64,000 bases of DNA from JANXUC01 sp964619065 (GTDB lineage Bacteria; Acidobacteriota; Terriglobia; Terriglobales; Acidobacteriaceae), in NCBI GenBank assembly GCA_964619065.1, contig CAZUCC010000015.1, positions 1 through 64,000 of the forward strand, given 5' to 3'. The notes beneath the pieces are model-generated. The model had not been told where the DNA came from, did not search any database, and saw only the letters and a program-made list of their open reading frames with translations. Position numbers and translations under genes: made by a program. Below, one piece after another: positions 26,569 to 35,618 of this stretch. Within the stretch, counting starts at the first letter, position 1. Each line of letters starts with the position of its first letter.

Positions 26569-27690
26569 ATGCCCAAGACCCCTGAGCAATGGCTGGAAGA
26601 AGCAGCTCCCGAAAAGAAGAAGGGCTCTTTCAAACTTTTCCTGGGATATGCGCCGGGCGTGGGCAAGACCTACAGCATGCTCAGCGAGGCCATTCGCCGC
26701 CACAGCCGGGGCGAAGATGTAGTCATCGGCGTGGTGGAATCCCATGGACGCAAGGCCACGGCGGAGTTGGCAGCGCAGCTGGAGAATGTCTCCCGCAAGA
26801 AACTCGACTACAAAGGCGCAACGTTTGAGGAAATGGACGTGGACGCCGTTCTTGCACGCAAGCCGGTAGTCGTCCTCGTCGACGAACTTGCACACACAAA
26901 TATCGAAGGCAGCAAACACAGAAAACGTTACGAAGACGTCTTCGAATTGCTGGACGCTGGTATCGATGTACTTTCCACCATGAACATTCAGCATCTGGAG
27001 AGCATTACGCCTACGGTCCAAGGCGTTACAGGTATCCAGGTGCGAGAAACCGTGCCGGACTGGGTTTTGCAAAGGGCCAACGAAATTGTCATGGCGGACC
27101 TTACTCCCGAGGCCCTCCAGAATCGCATGCGACGAGGCGATGTTTATCCGCTGGAACGCGTTGGCCGTGCCTTGGATAACTTCTTCCGCGAAGGCAATCT
27201 GATCGCCCTGCGGGAACTGGCCCTGCGGCAAGTCGCGCATGCCGTGGATCGCAGCCTGGAGACCTATCGCGAGAAAGAGGAAACTGGGCGCGCAGTTGCT
27301 GTGCGAGAACGGATCGCTGTGTGTATCAGTTCGAATCCAGCGGCGCAATATCTGATTGCGCGCGGCGCGCGCATGGCGCAAGCGATGGATGGTGAGCTCC
27401 ACGTCCTCTACATCGATCGGGGCCAAGACACGAGCGAAGCTAACCAGAAGTCCCTGGCCGCCAATATGCGGTTTGCGGAAAACGTAGGCGCCAACATTGT
27501 GCGATTCGAAAGTAGGAAGGTGGCTCCGGTAGTGGCGGAGTTTGTGAATCAAAAGCACATCACTCAGGTTGTTTTTGGCCGCTCCGCGACCCGTGGCTGG
27601 AAAAGATTTTTTTATCTCTCAGCGATCCATCAATTCTTGCGCGACGCTCCCACGGTGGATGTCCACATCGTCACCCAGGAACCGAGCTGA
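26569..27690 (+). CDS. kdpD: KdpD N-terminal sensor protein (KdpD domain plus USP domain)
   Basis: About 373 residues. The KdpD domain has a Walker A (GYAPGVGKTYS), the family motif IGVVESHGRKAT and Walker B-like VVVLVDELAHTN, followed by STMNIQHLES and a universal stress protein domain from about residue 240. It stops before the membrane and kinase parts, so it lacks a phospho-accepting His. In whole KdpD this half senses potassium, ATP or c-di-AMP. kdpE follows seven bases later in the same operon. Confidence 0.9.
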   Translation: MPKTPEQWLEEAAPEKKKGSFKLFLGYAPGVGKTYSMLSEAIRRHSRGEDVVIGVVESHGRKATAELAAQLENVSRKKLDYKGATFEEMDVDAVLARKPVVVLVDELAHTNIEGSKHRKRYEDVFELLDAGIDVLSTMNIQHLESITPTVQGVTGIQVRETVPDWVLQRANEIVMADLTPEALQNRMRRGDVYPLERVGRALDNFFREGNLIALRELALRQVAHAVDRSLETYREKEETGRAVAVRERIAVCISSNPAAQYLIARGARMAQAMDGELHVLYIDRGQDTSEANQKSLAANMRFAENVGANIVRFESRKVAPVVAEFVNQKHITQVVFGRSATRGWKRFFYLSAIHQFLRDAPTVDVHIVTQEPS

Positions 27691-27697
27691 TGACAAA

Positions 27698-28393
27698 ATG
27701 ACGGACCATCGGCGCATCCTGGTCGTCGACGACGAGCCGCAAATTACGCGGGTCCTGCGAACCTCTCTTTCCAGTCAAGGTTATGACATTCGCGTAGCCA
27801 ATGACGGCGAGACCGCTCTCGAAATCATGAGGGACTGGACACCGGACATGGTCATCACCGACCTTTCCATGCCCAACATGGACGGCTTGGAACTATGCCG
27901 CCGACTGCGCACGAAAACACAGATTCCAATCCTCGTGCTCTCCGTGCGGGGAGAAGAGAGGACCAAGGTCCAGGCACTCGACGCAGGTGCAGACGACTAC
28001 ATTACCAAGCCGTTTGGCATGGAAGAACTGTTGGCACGTGTGCGCGCCAATCTTCGGCGGGTACCGGAAGCTGGGAGCGAAGAGCCAAGCTTGATCGAGG
28101 TGGGTGACTTCCGCATCGATCTGACAGCACACAAGGTAATGGTCCTCAACCGTGAGGTCCATTTGACCCCCAAGGAGTTTGATTTGCTCGTTTATCTGGC
28201 CCGTCGCCCAGGAAAAGTCGCAACACATCGCACGCTCCTCAGCGCGGTGTGGGGCGGGCATAGCACGGAACAAGTGGAATATCTCCGGGTGTTCGTGGGC
28301 CAGTTGCGCAAAAAGCTGGAATCGGAGACCTCGTCCCCTCGTTACATCGTTACAGAGCCGTGGGTTGGCTACCGGTTCGATCCTGGCCAATAG
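27698..28393 (+). CDS. kdpE: KdpE-type response regulator
   Basis: 231 residues, OmpR/PhoB class. Receiver: RILVVDDEPQ, phospho-acceptor Asp in MVITDLSMPNMDG, Ser in VLSVRGEE and Lys in YITKPFGMEE. C-terminal winged helix with HLTPKEFDLLVYLARRPGKV and VRQ-like FVGQLRKKLE. Situated between the split kdpD and kdpFABC, it should activate the transport operon under potassium limitation. The phosphodonor is presumably the kinase encoded at 25061-26497. Confidence 0.92.
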   Translation: MTDHRRILVVDDEPQITRVLRTSLSSQGYDIRVANDGETALEIMRDWTPDMVITDLSMPNMDGLELCRRLRTKTQIPILVLSVRGEERTKVQALDAGADDYITKPFGMEELLARVRANLRRVPEAGSEEPSLIEVGDFRIDLTAHKVMVLNREVHLTPKEFDLLVYLARRPGKVATHRTLLSAVWGGHSTEQVEYLRVFVGQLRKKLESETSSPRYIVTEPWVGYRFDPGQ

Positions 28394-28487
28394 TCCTTTT
28401 TCTCGCCAGCCAAGCCCTTACGAAAATTTTATAGACTGTTTAGCCCACTTTTACGGGCAAAATTGTCCAATCGTAGGTGAGGGTGAC

Positions 28488-28499
28488 TGAGAATTCTCA
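28488..28499 (+). promoter_or_regulatory. 12-bp palindrome upstream of the kdp small ORFs
   Basis: TGAGAATTCTCA is a perfect palindrome 18 bases before the ATG at 28517, in the 123-bp gap after kdpE. It could be a regulator site for the transport operon. A short palindrome of this size may also be chance. Confidence 0.25.
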
Positions 28500-28516
28500 C
28501 TCAGGACGGTTGACCT

Positions 28517-28849
28517 ATGAACCTACTACTTGGGGCGCTGGGAATCGCAGCTGCAAGTTGTATGCTGAGGTTTCTGGTGGGCTTCTACAAAGACGAAGGG
28601 GGTTCAGCATCCCGCAGCGTAACCATGTACATCGTGCGTGAACAACCCGTCGGAGTTCAGAAAATTACCGGCCGGCGTTATGGCAAGCTGACCATCCTGG
28701 ATGGTGGAGTTGCAGCACGACCATGCTTATCAAGAGGGCAAAATGTGATCCCGATTCAATCATTCATTTTGTCCAAGTGCCCGACGCAAGCAGGAGCGAA
28801 TTACGGCAAGGCCAGAGTTGACAGCATCAGGGTATCAACAGGGAGCTGA
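28517..28849 (+). CDS. small hypothetical membrane-anchored protein
   Basis: 110 residues with one N-terminal hydrophobic segment (residues 2-24) and a basic soluble remainder (VREQPVGVQKITGRRYGK). No family recognised. No good ribosome site precedes the ATG. Its position between kdpE and kdpF suggests a role in the potassium system, but it may be non-coding leader sequence. Confidence 0.4.
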   Translation: MNLLLGALGIAAASCMLRFLVGFYKDEGGSASRSVTMYIVREQPVGVQKITGRRYGKLTILDGGVAARPCLSRGQNVIPIQSFILSKCPTQAGANYGKARVDSIRVSTGS

Positions 28850-28862
28850 CAACGGAGGGGAT

Positions 28863-28949
28863 ATGGAAGATCTCGTATTTATTGTTTTAACCGTTATTTT
28901 TTTCGCAGCCTCGGTGGCGTACGTGTATGCCTGCGAGCGCTTGCACTGA
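28863..28949 (+). CDS. 28-residue membrane micro-protein of the kdp operon
   Basis: The peptide begins MEDLVFIVLTVIFFAA and ends in ACERLH: one hydrophobic helix and a short charged tail. A purine-rich GGAGGGG lies just before the ATG. It is eight bases before kdpF. Similar small single-helix ORFs ahead of kdpF exist in other acidobacteria as far as I recall; the function is unknown, perhaps a second KdpF-like stabilising subunit. Confidence 0.65.
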   Translation: MEDLVFIVLTVIFFAASVAYVYACERLH

Positions 28950-28957
28950 GGTGAGTC

Positions 28958-29047
28958 ATGGGAGTTGAAACAGTCGTGTTGTTAGTGGTGTGCGTACTGC
29001 TGCTCGTGTATTTGGGTTACGCCCTGCTCCAGCCGGAGAAATTTTAG
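28958..29047 (+). CDS. kdpF: potassium-transporting ATPase subunit KdpF
   Basis: 29 residues: one membrane helix followed by the family ending YLGYALLQPEKF. KdpF is a lipid-like stabilising peptide of the KdpABC complex in the inner membrane. The stop is two bases before kdpA, the standard arrangement. Confidence 0.88.
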   Translation: MGVETVVLLVVCVLLLVYLGYALLQPEKF

Positions 29048-29049
29048 CC

Positions 29050-30846
29050 ATGACAACGAATGGATGGTTCCAGATTGCTCTGTATCTCGCCTTGATATTG
29101 GCGATGACCAAGCCGCTCGGAGTATTCATGGCTCGCGTGTTCAGCCGCGAGCGCACGTTCCTCGATCCCGTGCTGCGTCCGATTGAGCGGCTGCTATATC
29201 GCATGACCCTAGTCGATGAAAACCACGAAATGCCGTGGACGGAATACGCGTTCTCCATGCTGTTATTCAGCGGCGTCTCCATGTTCGCGCTGTATCTCTT
29301 GGAACGCTTGCAGCAATTCTTACCTTGGAATCCCCAGAAATTGGCAGCCGTAGCTCCCGCCCTCGCCTTCAACACTGCTGCTTCCTTCACCACCAATACG
29401 AACTGGCAAAACTACGGGGGTGAGGCCACGATGAGCTACCTCACCCAAATGGCTGGCTTGGCTTACCACAACTTCATGTCAGCGGCTGTAGGGATCGCTC
29501 TGGCTATCGCCTTCATTCGCGGAATTGCGAGGCGGGAACAAAACACCATCGGGAACTTCTGGGTGGATATAACACGGGCCACGCTATGGGTCCTCCTGCC
29601 CGTATGTTTGGTTTTTGCTCTGGTTCTGGTATCGCAAGGGGTGGTGCAGAACTTCAGGCCGTATGACACGGCAAAACTAGTTGAACCGCAACAAATTCCG
29701 CAGACGGGAGCAGATGGCAAGCCCGTACTTGGCCCAGATGGCAAACCCGCGATGACCACTGTGACTGACCAGGTGATTGCTCAAGGCCCGGTCGCTTCGC
29801 AAGAGGCCATCAAGATGTTCGGTACCAATGGTGGAGGATTTTACAACGCCAACAGTGCGCATCCTTTTGAAAACCCCACACCGCTCAGCAATTATTTACA
29901 AATGCTTTCCATCTTCGCCATCGGCTCCGGCCTTACTTACACACTGGGCCGCATGACCGGATCGCAGCGTCATGGATGGGCGGTCTGGTCGGCGATGACC
30001 GTCTTATTTGTAGCTGGCGTGGCTACTGTCTACTGGGCAGAGGCACAGGGTAACCCTCTGCTGCAGGGCGTGGATCAGCACGTAAGCAGTCTTCATTCGG
30101 GCGGGAACATGGAAGGCAAGGAAGTTCGATTTGGTATCGCCGACTCCGCGCTGTTTGCCACGATCACAACTGACGCAAGCTGCGGAGCGGTCAACAGCTT
30201 CCACGATTCGTTTACTCCGATCGGTGGAATGGTTCCTCTTGCCAACATCATGTTGAGCGAGGTGGTATTCGGAGGCGTAGGTGCCGGGATGTACGGCATC
30301 CTGATCTATGTCGTCTTAGCAGTCTTCATCGCCGGCTTGATGGTGGGCCGAACTCCCGAGTACTTAGGCAAGAAAATCGAGGCCTATGACGTCAAGATGG
30401 CCATGCTGGTGGTTCTTGTCTTTCCTTTAGTCATCTTGGGGTTCACGGCAATATCCGTGCTCTTTAACTTTGGCACTTCCAGCATTACCAACCCGGGACC
30501 GCACGGTTTTTCGGAGATTCTTTATTCCTTTACATCGCAGGCTGGGAATAACGGTTCTGCTTTCGGCGGGTTGAACGGGAATACTTCCTGGTACAACGTC
30601 GCGGGTGCGTTCACCATGTTGATTGGACGGTTCTTCATGATCATTCCCATGCTTGCAGTGGCTGGGAATCTCGCAAGAAAGAAATACGTTCCACCGTCTC
30701 TGGGCACATTTCCTGTGACCACACCGCTGTTCTCGGTTCTATTGGTAGGTGTGATTGTGATTGTTGGGGCATTGACGTTCTTCCCCGCGCTAAGTTTGGG
30801 ACCAATACTTGAGCACCTGTTGATGCTGGCAGGCAAGACCTTCTGA
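29050..30846 (+). CDS. kdpA: potassium-transporting ATPase, potassium-binding subunit KdpA
   Basis: 598 residues, about ten membrane helices, a channel-like subunit that selects K+. The four selectivity-filter repeats are visible: NTNWQNYGGE, GTNGGGFYNANSAHPFENP, DASCGAVNSFHDSF and NNGSAFGGLNGNTSWYN. The ATG at 29050 directly follows the kdpF stop. It acts with KdpB (ATP hydrolysis) and KdpC. Confidence 0.96.
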   Translation: MTTNGWFQIALYLALILAMTKPLGVFMARVFSRERTFLDPVLRPIERLLYRMTLVDENHEMPWTEYAFSMLLFSGVSMFALYLLERLQQFLPWNPQKLAAVAPALAFNTAASFTTNTNWQNYGGEATMSYLTQMAGLAYHNFMSAAVGIALAIAFIRGIARREQNTIGNFWVDITRATLWVLLPVCLVFALVLVSQGVVQNFRPYDTAKLVEPQQIPQTGADGKPVLGPDGKPAMTTVTDQVIAQGPVASQEAIKMFGTNGGGFYNANSAHPFENPTPLSNYLQMLSIFAIGSGLTYTLGRMTGSQRHGWAVWSAMTVLFVAGVATVYWAEAQGNPLLQGVDQHVSSLHSGGNMEGKEVRFGIADSALFATITTDASCGAVNSFHDSFTPIGGMVPLANIMLSEVVFGGVGAGMYGILIYVVLAVFIAGLMVGRTPEYLGKKIEAYDVKMAMLVVLVFPLVILGFTAISVLFNFGTSSITNPGPHGFSEILYSFTSQAGNNGSAFGGLNGNTSWYNVAGAFTMLIGRFFMIIPMLAVAGNLARKKYVPPSLGTFPVTTPLFSVLLVGVIVIVGALTFFPALSLGPILEHLLMLAGKTF

Positions 30847-30854
30847 AGGATGCT

Positions 30855-32894
30855 ATGGCGATAAAAAAGAAAGCTGTTTGGCAATGGAAAATTGTGCGAC
30901 GGGCACTTTGGGATGCGATTCTGAAGCTCAATCCACGCACCATGATGGCCAACCCTGTCATGTTTGTGGTGGAGATCGGGAGTGTCATTACCACGGTTTT
31001 GCTGATCCGCAACGCGATGCACGGCATCGCAGGGTTTAAATTCAACCTGCAGATCACGCTCTGGCTCTGGTTTACGGTTCTTTTCGCGAATTTCGCCGAA
31101 GCCATGGCCGAAGGACGCGGTAAGGCCCAAGCCGAAACGCTCCGCAAGGCTCGCTCGGAAACCGTGGCCAATCGCTTGACAGGTGCCAATGGAATCGCCG
31201 AGAAGGTTCCCAGTTCGAAACTTCGGTCGAACGATTTGGTGCTCTGTTGCGCCGGAGAGCTCATCCCGTCCGATGGCGAGATTATCGAAGGAGTCGCTTC
31301 CGTCGATGAGTCCGCGATTACCGGTGAGTCCGCTCCGGTGATTCGGGAAGCTGGCGGAGACCGCTCCGCTGTAACCGGTGGAACCCGCGTGCTTTCCGAT
31401 CAGATCAAGGTGCGCATCACTTCGAATCCGGGGGAAACATTCTTGGATCGCATGATCGCTCTGGTGGAAGGCGCCGAACGCCAGAAGACGCCGAACGAAA
31501 TTGCGCTGAACATCTTGCTGGCCGGCCTCACTATTATTTTCCTGTTGGCGGTAGTCACGTTGCAGCCGTTCGCCATCTACTCGGGCGCACCGCAGACTAT
31601 ATTTGTCCTCGTGTCCCTGCTGGTTTGCCTGATTCCAACAACCATTGGTGGCCTGCTTTCCGCAATTGGAATTGCGGGCATGGACCGCCTGGTACAACAC
31701 AACGTTCTCGCCATGTCGGGACGGGCAGTGGAAGCAGCTGGCGATGTGAATACACTTCTTCTGGATAAGACCGGAACCATCACGTTAGGAAATCGCCAGG
31801 CCTCGGAATTCATTCCGGCTCCGGGAACCACAGCGGCGGAAATGGCCGATGCGGCTCAGCTCTCTTCTTTGGCGGATGAAACTCCCGAGGGGCGTTCAAT
31901 TGTGGTTCTGGCGAAAGAACAGTATGGCCTACGGGGCAGAGATCTTGGTTCGCATGAAACCACATTCGTTCCCTTCACTGCGCAGACCCGAATGTCCGGC
32001 GTGAACCTCAACGGCCGCGAGATCCGTAAGGGGGCAGTCGATGCCATCATCAAGTATCTCGCCCAGCACAGCACGGTTATGCCAAAGGAGGTCCAAGCGT
32101 CGGTCGAGGCCATCGCCCGATCCGGCGGCACGCCTCTGGTCGTCGCGGAGAATCGCCGCGCTCTCGGCGTGATTCACCTCAAAGACATCGTCAAAGGCGG
32201 CATGCGTGAGCGCTTCGACAAACTTCGCTCGATGGGAATCAAAACCGTAATGATTACTGGCGACAATCCGCTCACTGCCGCTGCGATCGCCCGAGAAGCG
32301 GGTGTCGACGATTTCCTGGCCGAAGCTACTCCAAAAGACAAGATGGACCTGATCCGCCGCGAACAAGGTCAAGGCAAGTTAGTCGCCATGACGGGCGACG
32401 GCACCAACGACGCGCCAGCGCTGGCTCAGGCCGATGTTGGCGTCGCCATGAATACTGGTACTCAGGCGGCGAAAGAAGCCGGCAACATGGTGGATCTCGA
32501 TTCCAATCCAACCAAACTCATCGAGGTCGTGGAAATCGGCAAGCAACTACTGATGACTCGTGGCGCGCTCACTACTTTCTCGATCGCGAACGACGTCGCC
32601 AAGTACTTCGCCATCATCCCGGCCATGTTTGCAGCGACTTTCCCGGTGCTGAATGTACTGAACGTCATGCACCTGAAGACGCCGGAATCAGCGATTCTGT
32701 CAGCGGTCATTTTCAACGCCTTGATCATCATTGCGCTGATCCCGCTGGCGCTGCGCGGCGTAAAGTACCACGCCATGGGTGCTGCTGTGCTCTTGCGCAG
32801 CAATCTTTTGATCTATGGCGTAGGTGGCATCATCATACCGTTCCTCGGTATCAAGCTGATCGACATGGTCATTACACGGATCGGAATGGCGTGA
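30855..32894 (+). CDS. kdpB: potassium-transporting ATPase, ATP-binding subunit KdpB
   Basis: 679 residues, P-type ATPase of class IA. The phosphorylation site DKTGT is at Asp304, with TGES (ITGESAPV) in the actuator, PTTIGGLLSAIGIAG in the membrane pathway and TGDGTNDAPALA in the P-domain. Eight bases after kdpA. It powers inward K+ movement through KdpA. Confidence 0.97.
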   Translation: MAIKKKAVWQWKIVRRALWDAILKLNPRTMMANPVMFVVEIGSVITTVLLIRNAMHGIAGFKFNLQITLWLWFTVLFANFAEAMAEGRGKAQAETLRKARSETVANRLTGANGIAEKVPSSKLRSNDLVLCCAGELIPSDGEIIEGVASVDESAITGESAPVIREAGGDRSAVTGGTRVLSDQIKVRITSNPGETFLDRMIALVEGAERQKTPNEIALNILLAGLTIIFLLAVVTLQPFAIYSGAPQTIFVLVSLLVCLIPTTIGGLLSAIGIAGMDRLVQHNVLAMSGRAVEAAGDVNTLLLDKTGTITLGNRQASEFIPAPGTTAAEMADAAQLSSLADETPEGRSIVVLAKEQYGLRGRDLGSHETTFVPFTAQTRMSGVNLNGREIRKGAVDAIIKYLAQHSTVMPKEVQASVEAIARSGGTPLVVAENRRALGVIHLKDIVKGGMRERFDKLRSMGIKTVMITGDNPLTAAAIAREAGVDDFLAEATPKDKMDLIRREQGQGKLVAMTGDGTNDAPALAQADVGVAMNTGTQAAKEAGNMVDLDSNPTKLIEVVEIGKQLLMTRGALTTFSIANDVAKYFAIIPAMFAATFPVLNVLNVMHLKTPESAILSAVIFNALIIIALIPLALRGVKYHAMGAAVLLRSNLLIYGVGGIIIPFLGIKLIDMVITRIGMA

Positions 32895-32917
32895 TCGTGG
32901 AACTCTAGAGGCGAAAT

Positions 32918-33508
32918 ATGAAGAAAAACTTATTGATCTCTGTGCTTATGACGGTGGTGACCACGGTTCTTCTAGGACTTATCTACCCATTAGTGCTTAC
33001 TGGACTCGTGCAAGTGTTTATGCATGATAAGGCGAACGGTCAACTCATCCCGTTGAACGGCAAAGTCGTAGGCTCGCGCATCCTTGGTCAGCCGTTTACG
33101 AGTGCCGCTTACTTCCACTCACGTCCCTCTGCGGCGGGCAATGGATACGATGCCGCGAACTCAAGCCCGTCAAACCTCGGACCCACGAATCAAAAATTGA
33201 TTGATCGCGTGAAATCAGATGTTGCAAGCGCTCAAGCGGACAACCCCAACCAACCGGTACCTATTGATTTGGTCACGACATCAGGTTCCGGGCTAGACCC
33301 CCACATCTCGCCGGCGGCTGCTGAATTCCAGCTGGCGCGCATTGCGAAAGCTCGCGGCACGAGTGAGGAACAGTTGCGGCAACTCATCGCCCGGCACACG
33401 GAGGGCAGACAACTGGGATTCCTCGGCGAACCACGGGTGAATGTTTTGGAACTGAACTTGGAGCTCGACCAACGGTTTCCAACAGCAAAGCAGGCCAAGG
33501 CAGAGTAA
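32918..33508 (+). CDS. kdpC: potassium-transporting ATPase subunit KdpC
   Basis: 196 residues. One N-terminal membrane helix, then the periplasmic domain with family motifs GSRILGQPFTSAAYFHSRPS, AANSSPSNLGPTN and TTSGSGLDPHISPAAAEFQ. It completes kdpFABC. A weak inverted repeat (CAGGCCA at 33491, TGGCCTG at 33520) spans the stop codon. Confidence 0.95.
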   Translation: MKKNLLISVLMTVVTTVLLGLIYPLVLTGLVQVFMHDKANGQLIPLNGKVVGSRILGQPFTSAAYFHSRPSAAGNGYDAANSSPSNLGPTNQKLIDRVKSDVASAQADNPNQPVPIDLVTTSGSGLDPHISPAAAEFQLARIAKARGTSEEQLRQLIARHTEGRQLGFLGEPRVNVLELNLELDQRFPTAKQAKAE

Positions 33509-33532
33509 TCCGCTGCACCTGGCCTGTCTGTG

Positions 33533-34528
33533 TTACTTGCCTACGACTAACACCTCAAACTGCCCCGCTTCCGCTGTAGACAAAAAAAGCTGATGTGTCT
33601 TAGGATCCAGCGCCATGGTCTTCGCCCGAGGCAAGGTCTTGACCGTGTCGACCACGGAATATTTATCTGGACTGTCCTGGTGAATCACGGAAATACTACC
33701 CTCGCCGTTCGAAAAGAAAATGAGCTGGGAGTCTGGGTCAAACGCAGTTGCATCCACATGATCGCCAATCGGTAGCGTGGTAATTACTTTTCCAGACTCG
33801 GAATCAAGAACCGCCATGAGGTGATTTCTGCAGCCAATAAACAGGCGGTGATTCGGCCGGTCCATCGCCATGCTCGAAGGCGACTCGCAAGGGGCGGTTT
33901 TCCAGCGCTGTTCAACAGTCAGCTTCCGCGAATTGATCTTGAGCACAAGGCTCTCGTCTTCCAGATTATTGAAAACGTACCCATTACCGTCGGACACGGC
34001 GAACTCGGGGCCTCCGCCCAAGTCGATTGTGCCCGCCACCTTACCGTCCGCGGCTGAAATCACAGTGGTGCTGTTGCTGTCTCCGTTGAAGGCAAAAACC
34101 TGTGACGTAGCCGGATCGTAGATGATCGCGTCTGGCTTTTTACCTGTAGCCACTTCGCCTAGCTTCTTGAGAGTCTTCAAATCAAAGATCGTGGCCGTCG
34201 AAGACTGGCCATTACTGACGAACCCGCGACCCAGTTCCGGCGCGATCGCAATGCCGTGCACACCGGGAGTATTGGGAATGTTGCCGACGACGCTGTTCGA
34301 ATCCAGATCGAGGACTTCAACTTGCGTTCCGTGAGAAACGTACAAGCGCCGCGCTGCTTCATCCACCGCGAGATAATCCCATCCGCCCTGACCTGGAATT
34401 GGAATCTTCTTCGTGATTTTATAGCCGCTCTCGGAAAATGCCGACGCGGCCAGCATTGTCAAGCTCAATACAACTAGAGTTACCCTTCTACTGGCCATAT
34501 TCAGAAATGCTCGACGGTCGATAAACAT
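33533..34528 (-). CDS. exported YncE-like beta-propeller protein
   Basis: 331 residues. The N-terminus has paired arginines then a hydrophobic stretch (DRRAFLNMASRRVTLVVLSL), either a Tat-like or Sec signal. Seven-blade propeller repeats follow (YVSHGTQVEVLDLDSNSVVG, AFNGDSNSTTVISAADGKVA, FFSNGEGSISVI). YncE-like proteins are periplasmic with no settled function. Convergent with kdpC; it lies downstream of the phosphatase on the same strand. Confidence 0.75.
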   Translation of the reverse strand: MFIDRRAFLNMASRRVTLVVLSLTMLAASAFSESGYKITKKIPIPGQGGWDYLAVDEAARRLYVSHGTQVEVLDLDSNSVVGNIPNTPGVHGIAIAPELGRGFVSNGQSSTATIFDLKTLKKLGEVATGKKPDAIIYDPATSQVFAFNGDSNSTTVISAADGKVAGTIDLGGGPEFAVSDGNGYVFNNLEDESLVLKINSRKLTVEQRWKTAPCESPSSMAMDRPNHRLFIGCRNHLMAVLDSESGKVITTLPIGDHVDATAFDPDSQLIFFSNGEGSISVIHQDSPDKYSVVDTVKTLPRAKTMALDPKTHQLFLSTAEAGQFEVLVVGK

Positions 34529-34582
34529 GCGGGATTGTCCTTTCAGATGGGTTGATCAGAACTTGTAAATTTCCGGTGTAAC

Positions 34583-35515
34583 TTAGTGGCAGGCTCCGTG
34601 TCCGGAATCCGTAAACGTCTTCCCCGCCTCCGGAACGAATTCCCAGTCATAACTTTTTGCGTGAAGCGTGAGCTTAAGAACTCCGTAGGTGTCCGAATTC
34701 CGCACCTCACTATTGGGCCGTGAGGAAGAGGCAAACTCCCGGTGAGAATTTTTTCCACCGCTGCCGACGACGAATTCGCGAATGCCATGCGCATTGTCGG
34801 CTTTACCCTCCGAATCTTGCGGCGCAAAGCGTTCATAGTCGTGATCGTGCCCATTGATAACAACATCCACTCCCGCCTGGTAAAGAATCTCCCACAAAGG
34901 CTTCATGAGCGGATCGTTGCCATGTTTACCCCCGGAACTGAACAGCGGCTTGTGAAAATACGCCGCCGTGCACGCGGTCGGGGACCCGGCAAGATCTTGC
35001 TTCAACCACTTCCCTTGCGGAGAAGCGGCGTCGCAGCCACCCACTTGGTCACACTCGCTGTTTAAAACAATGATGTGCCAGGCCCCGAGGTCGTAGCTGT
35101 AGTAAGCCTTCTTGGGATCTCCCGCGGCAGCGCCAAAATAACGCGCGTAACCCGAAGCGCCATCGCTGTGATATTCGTGATTGCCGACGGCAGGGCGGGT
35201 GCGGTCTTTGAAGCGTCCCCAAGTCGGACCGTAACATTTGGCAAACTGCTCATCGGAACCATCGGGATAGGCCAGATCACCTACAGCAAAAACGGTACCG
35301 GGAATGTGGTCGATCAATTTCGCTGTGGCCTCCGCGCCCTCCAGTTGACCGCAAGTGGCGATATCACCAGCACCGACCAGCACAGGATCGGAACTCTCGG
35401 CTTGAACTGACGCGGCCGGAGCGACATCAGCTTTTTTCTGTGCCGTGCCTGAAGCGGTGATGCACGGGACCACCCAGACAAGGTACGCAAACAGGAAAAG
35501 ACCGCGTTTCGTCAT
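34583..35515 (-). CDS. secreted purple-acid-phosphatase-like metallophosphoesterase
   Basis: 310 residues with a signal peptide (residues 1-25). Dinuclear metal motifs are in order: VGAGDIATCG, VGDLAYPDGS, RPAVGNHEYHS, an AYFHKPLFS His and the final NGHDHDYERFAPQ. Such enzymes release phosphate from organic phosphomonoesters outside the cytoplasm. It lies 103 bp after the TonB receptor at 35619, suggesting joint use. Confidence 0.85.
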   Translation of the reverse strand: MTKRGLFLFAYLVWVVPCITASGTAQKKADVAPAASVQAESSDPVLVGAGDIATCGQLEGAEATAKLIDHIPGTVFAVGDLAYPDGSDEQFAKCYGPTWGRFKDRTRPAVGNHEYHSDGASGYARYFGAAAGDPKKAYYSYDLGAWHIIVLNSECDQVGGCDAASPQGKWLKQDLAGSPTACTAAYFHKPLFSSGGKHGNDPLMKPLWEILYQAGVDVVINGHDHDYERFAPQDSEGKADNAHGIREFVVGSGGKNSHREFASSSRPNSEVRNSDTYGVLKLTLHAKSYDWEFVPEAGKTFTDSGHGACH

Positions 35516-35618
35516 CTACGCCCTCGGAACGACTGTACAGCTGAAACCTGAAGATTATATGAACTCACATGGGAGCCGTGACGCTACGGCTCCCAGCAGT
35601 CTTATGCAGGTGCGTTTT

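Noticed and set aside
26551..27558. 335-codon minus-strand frame opposite the KdpD N-terminal gene
   Set aside because: Antisense shadow of a strongly conserved sensor domain; no signal, domain or ribosome site.
30522..31700. 392-codon minus-strand frame across the kdpA-kdpB junction
   Set aside because: It crosses two real genes on the other strand and has no recognisable domain.
33491..33526. Inverted repeat CAGGCCA/TGGCCTG as a bidirectional terminator between kdpC and the propeller gene
   Set aside because: Only seven pairs with a 22-base loop, overlapping the kdpC stop and with no T-run; not convincing.
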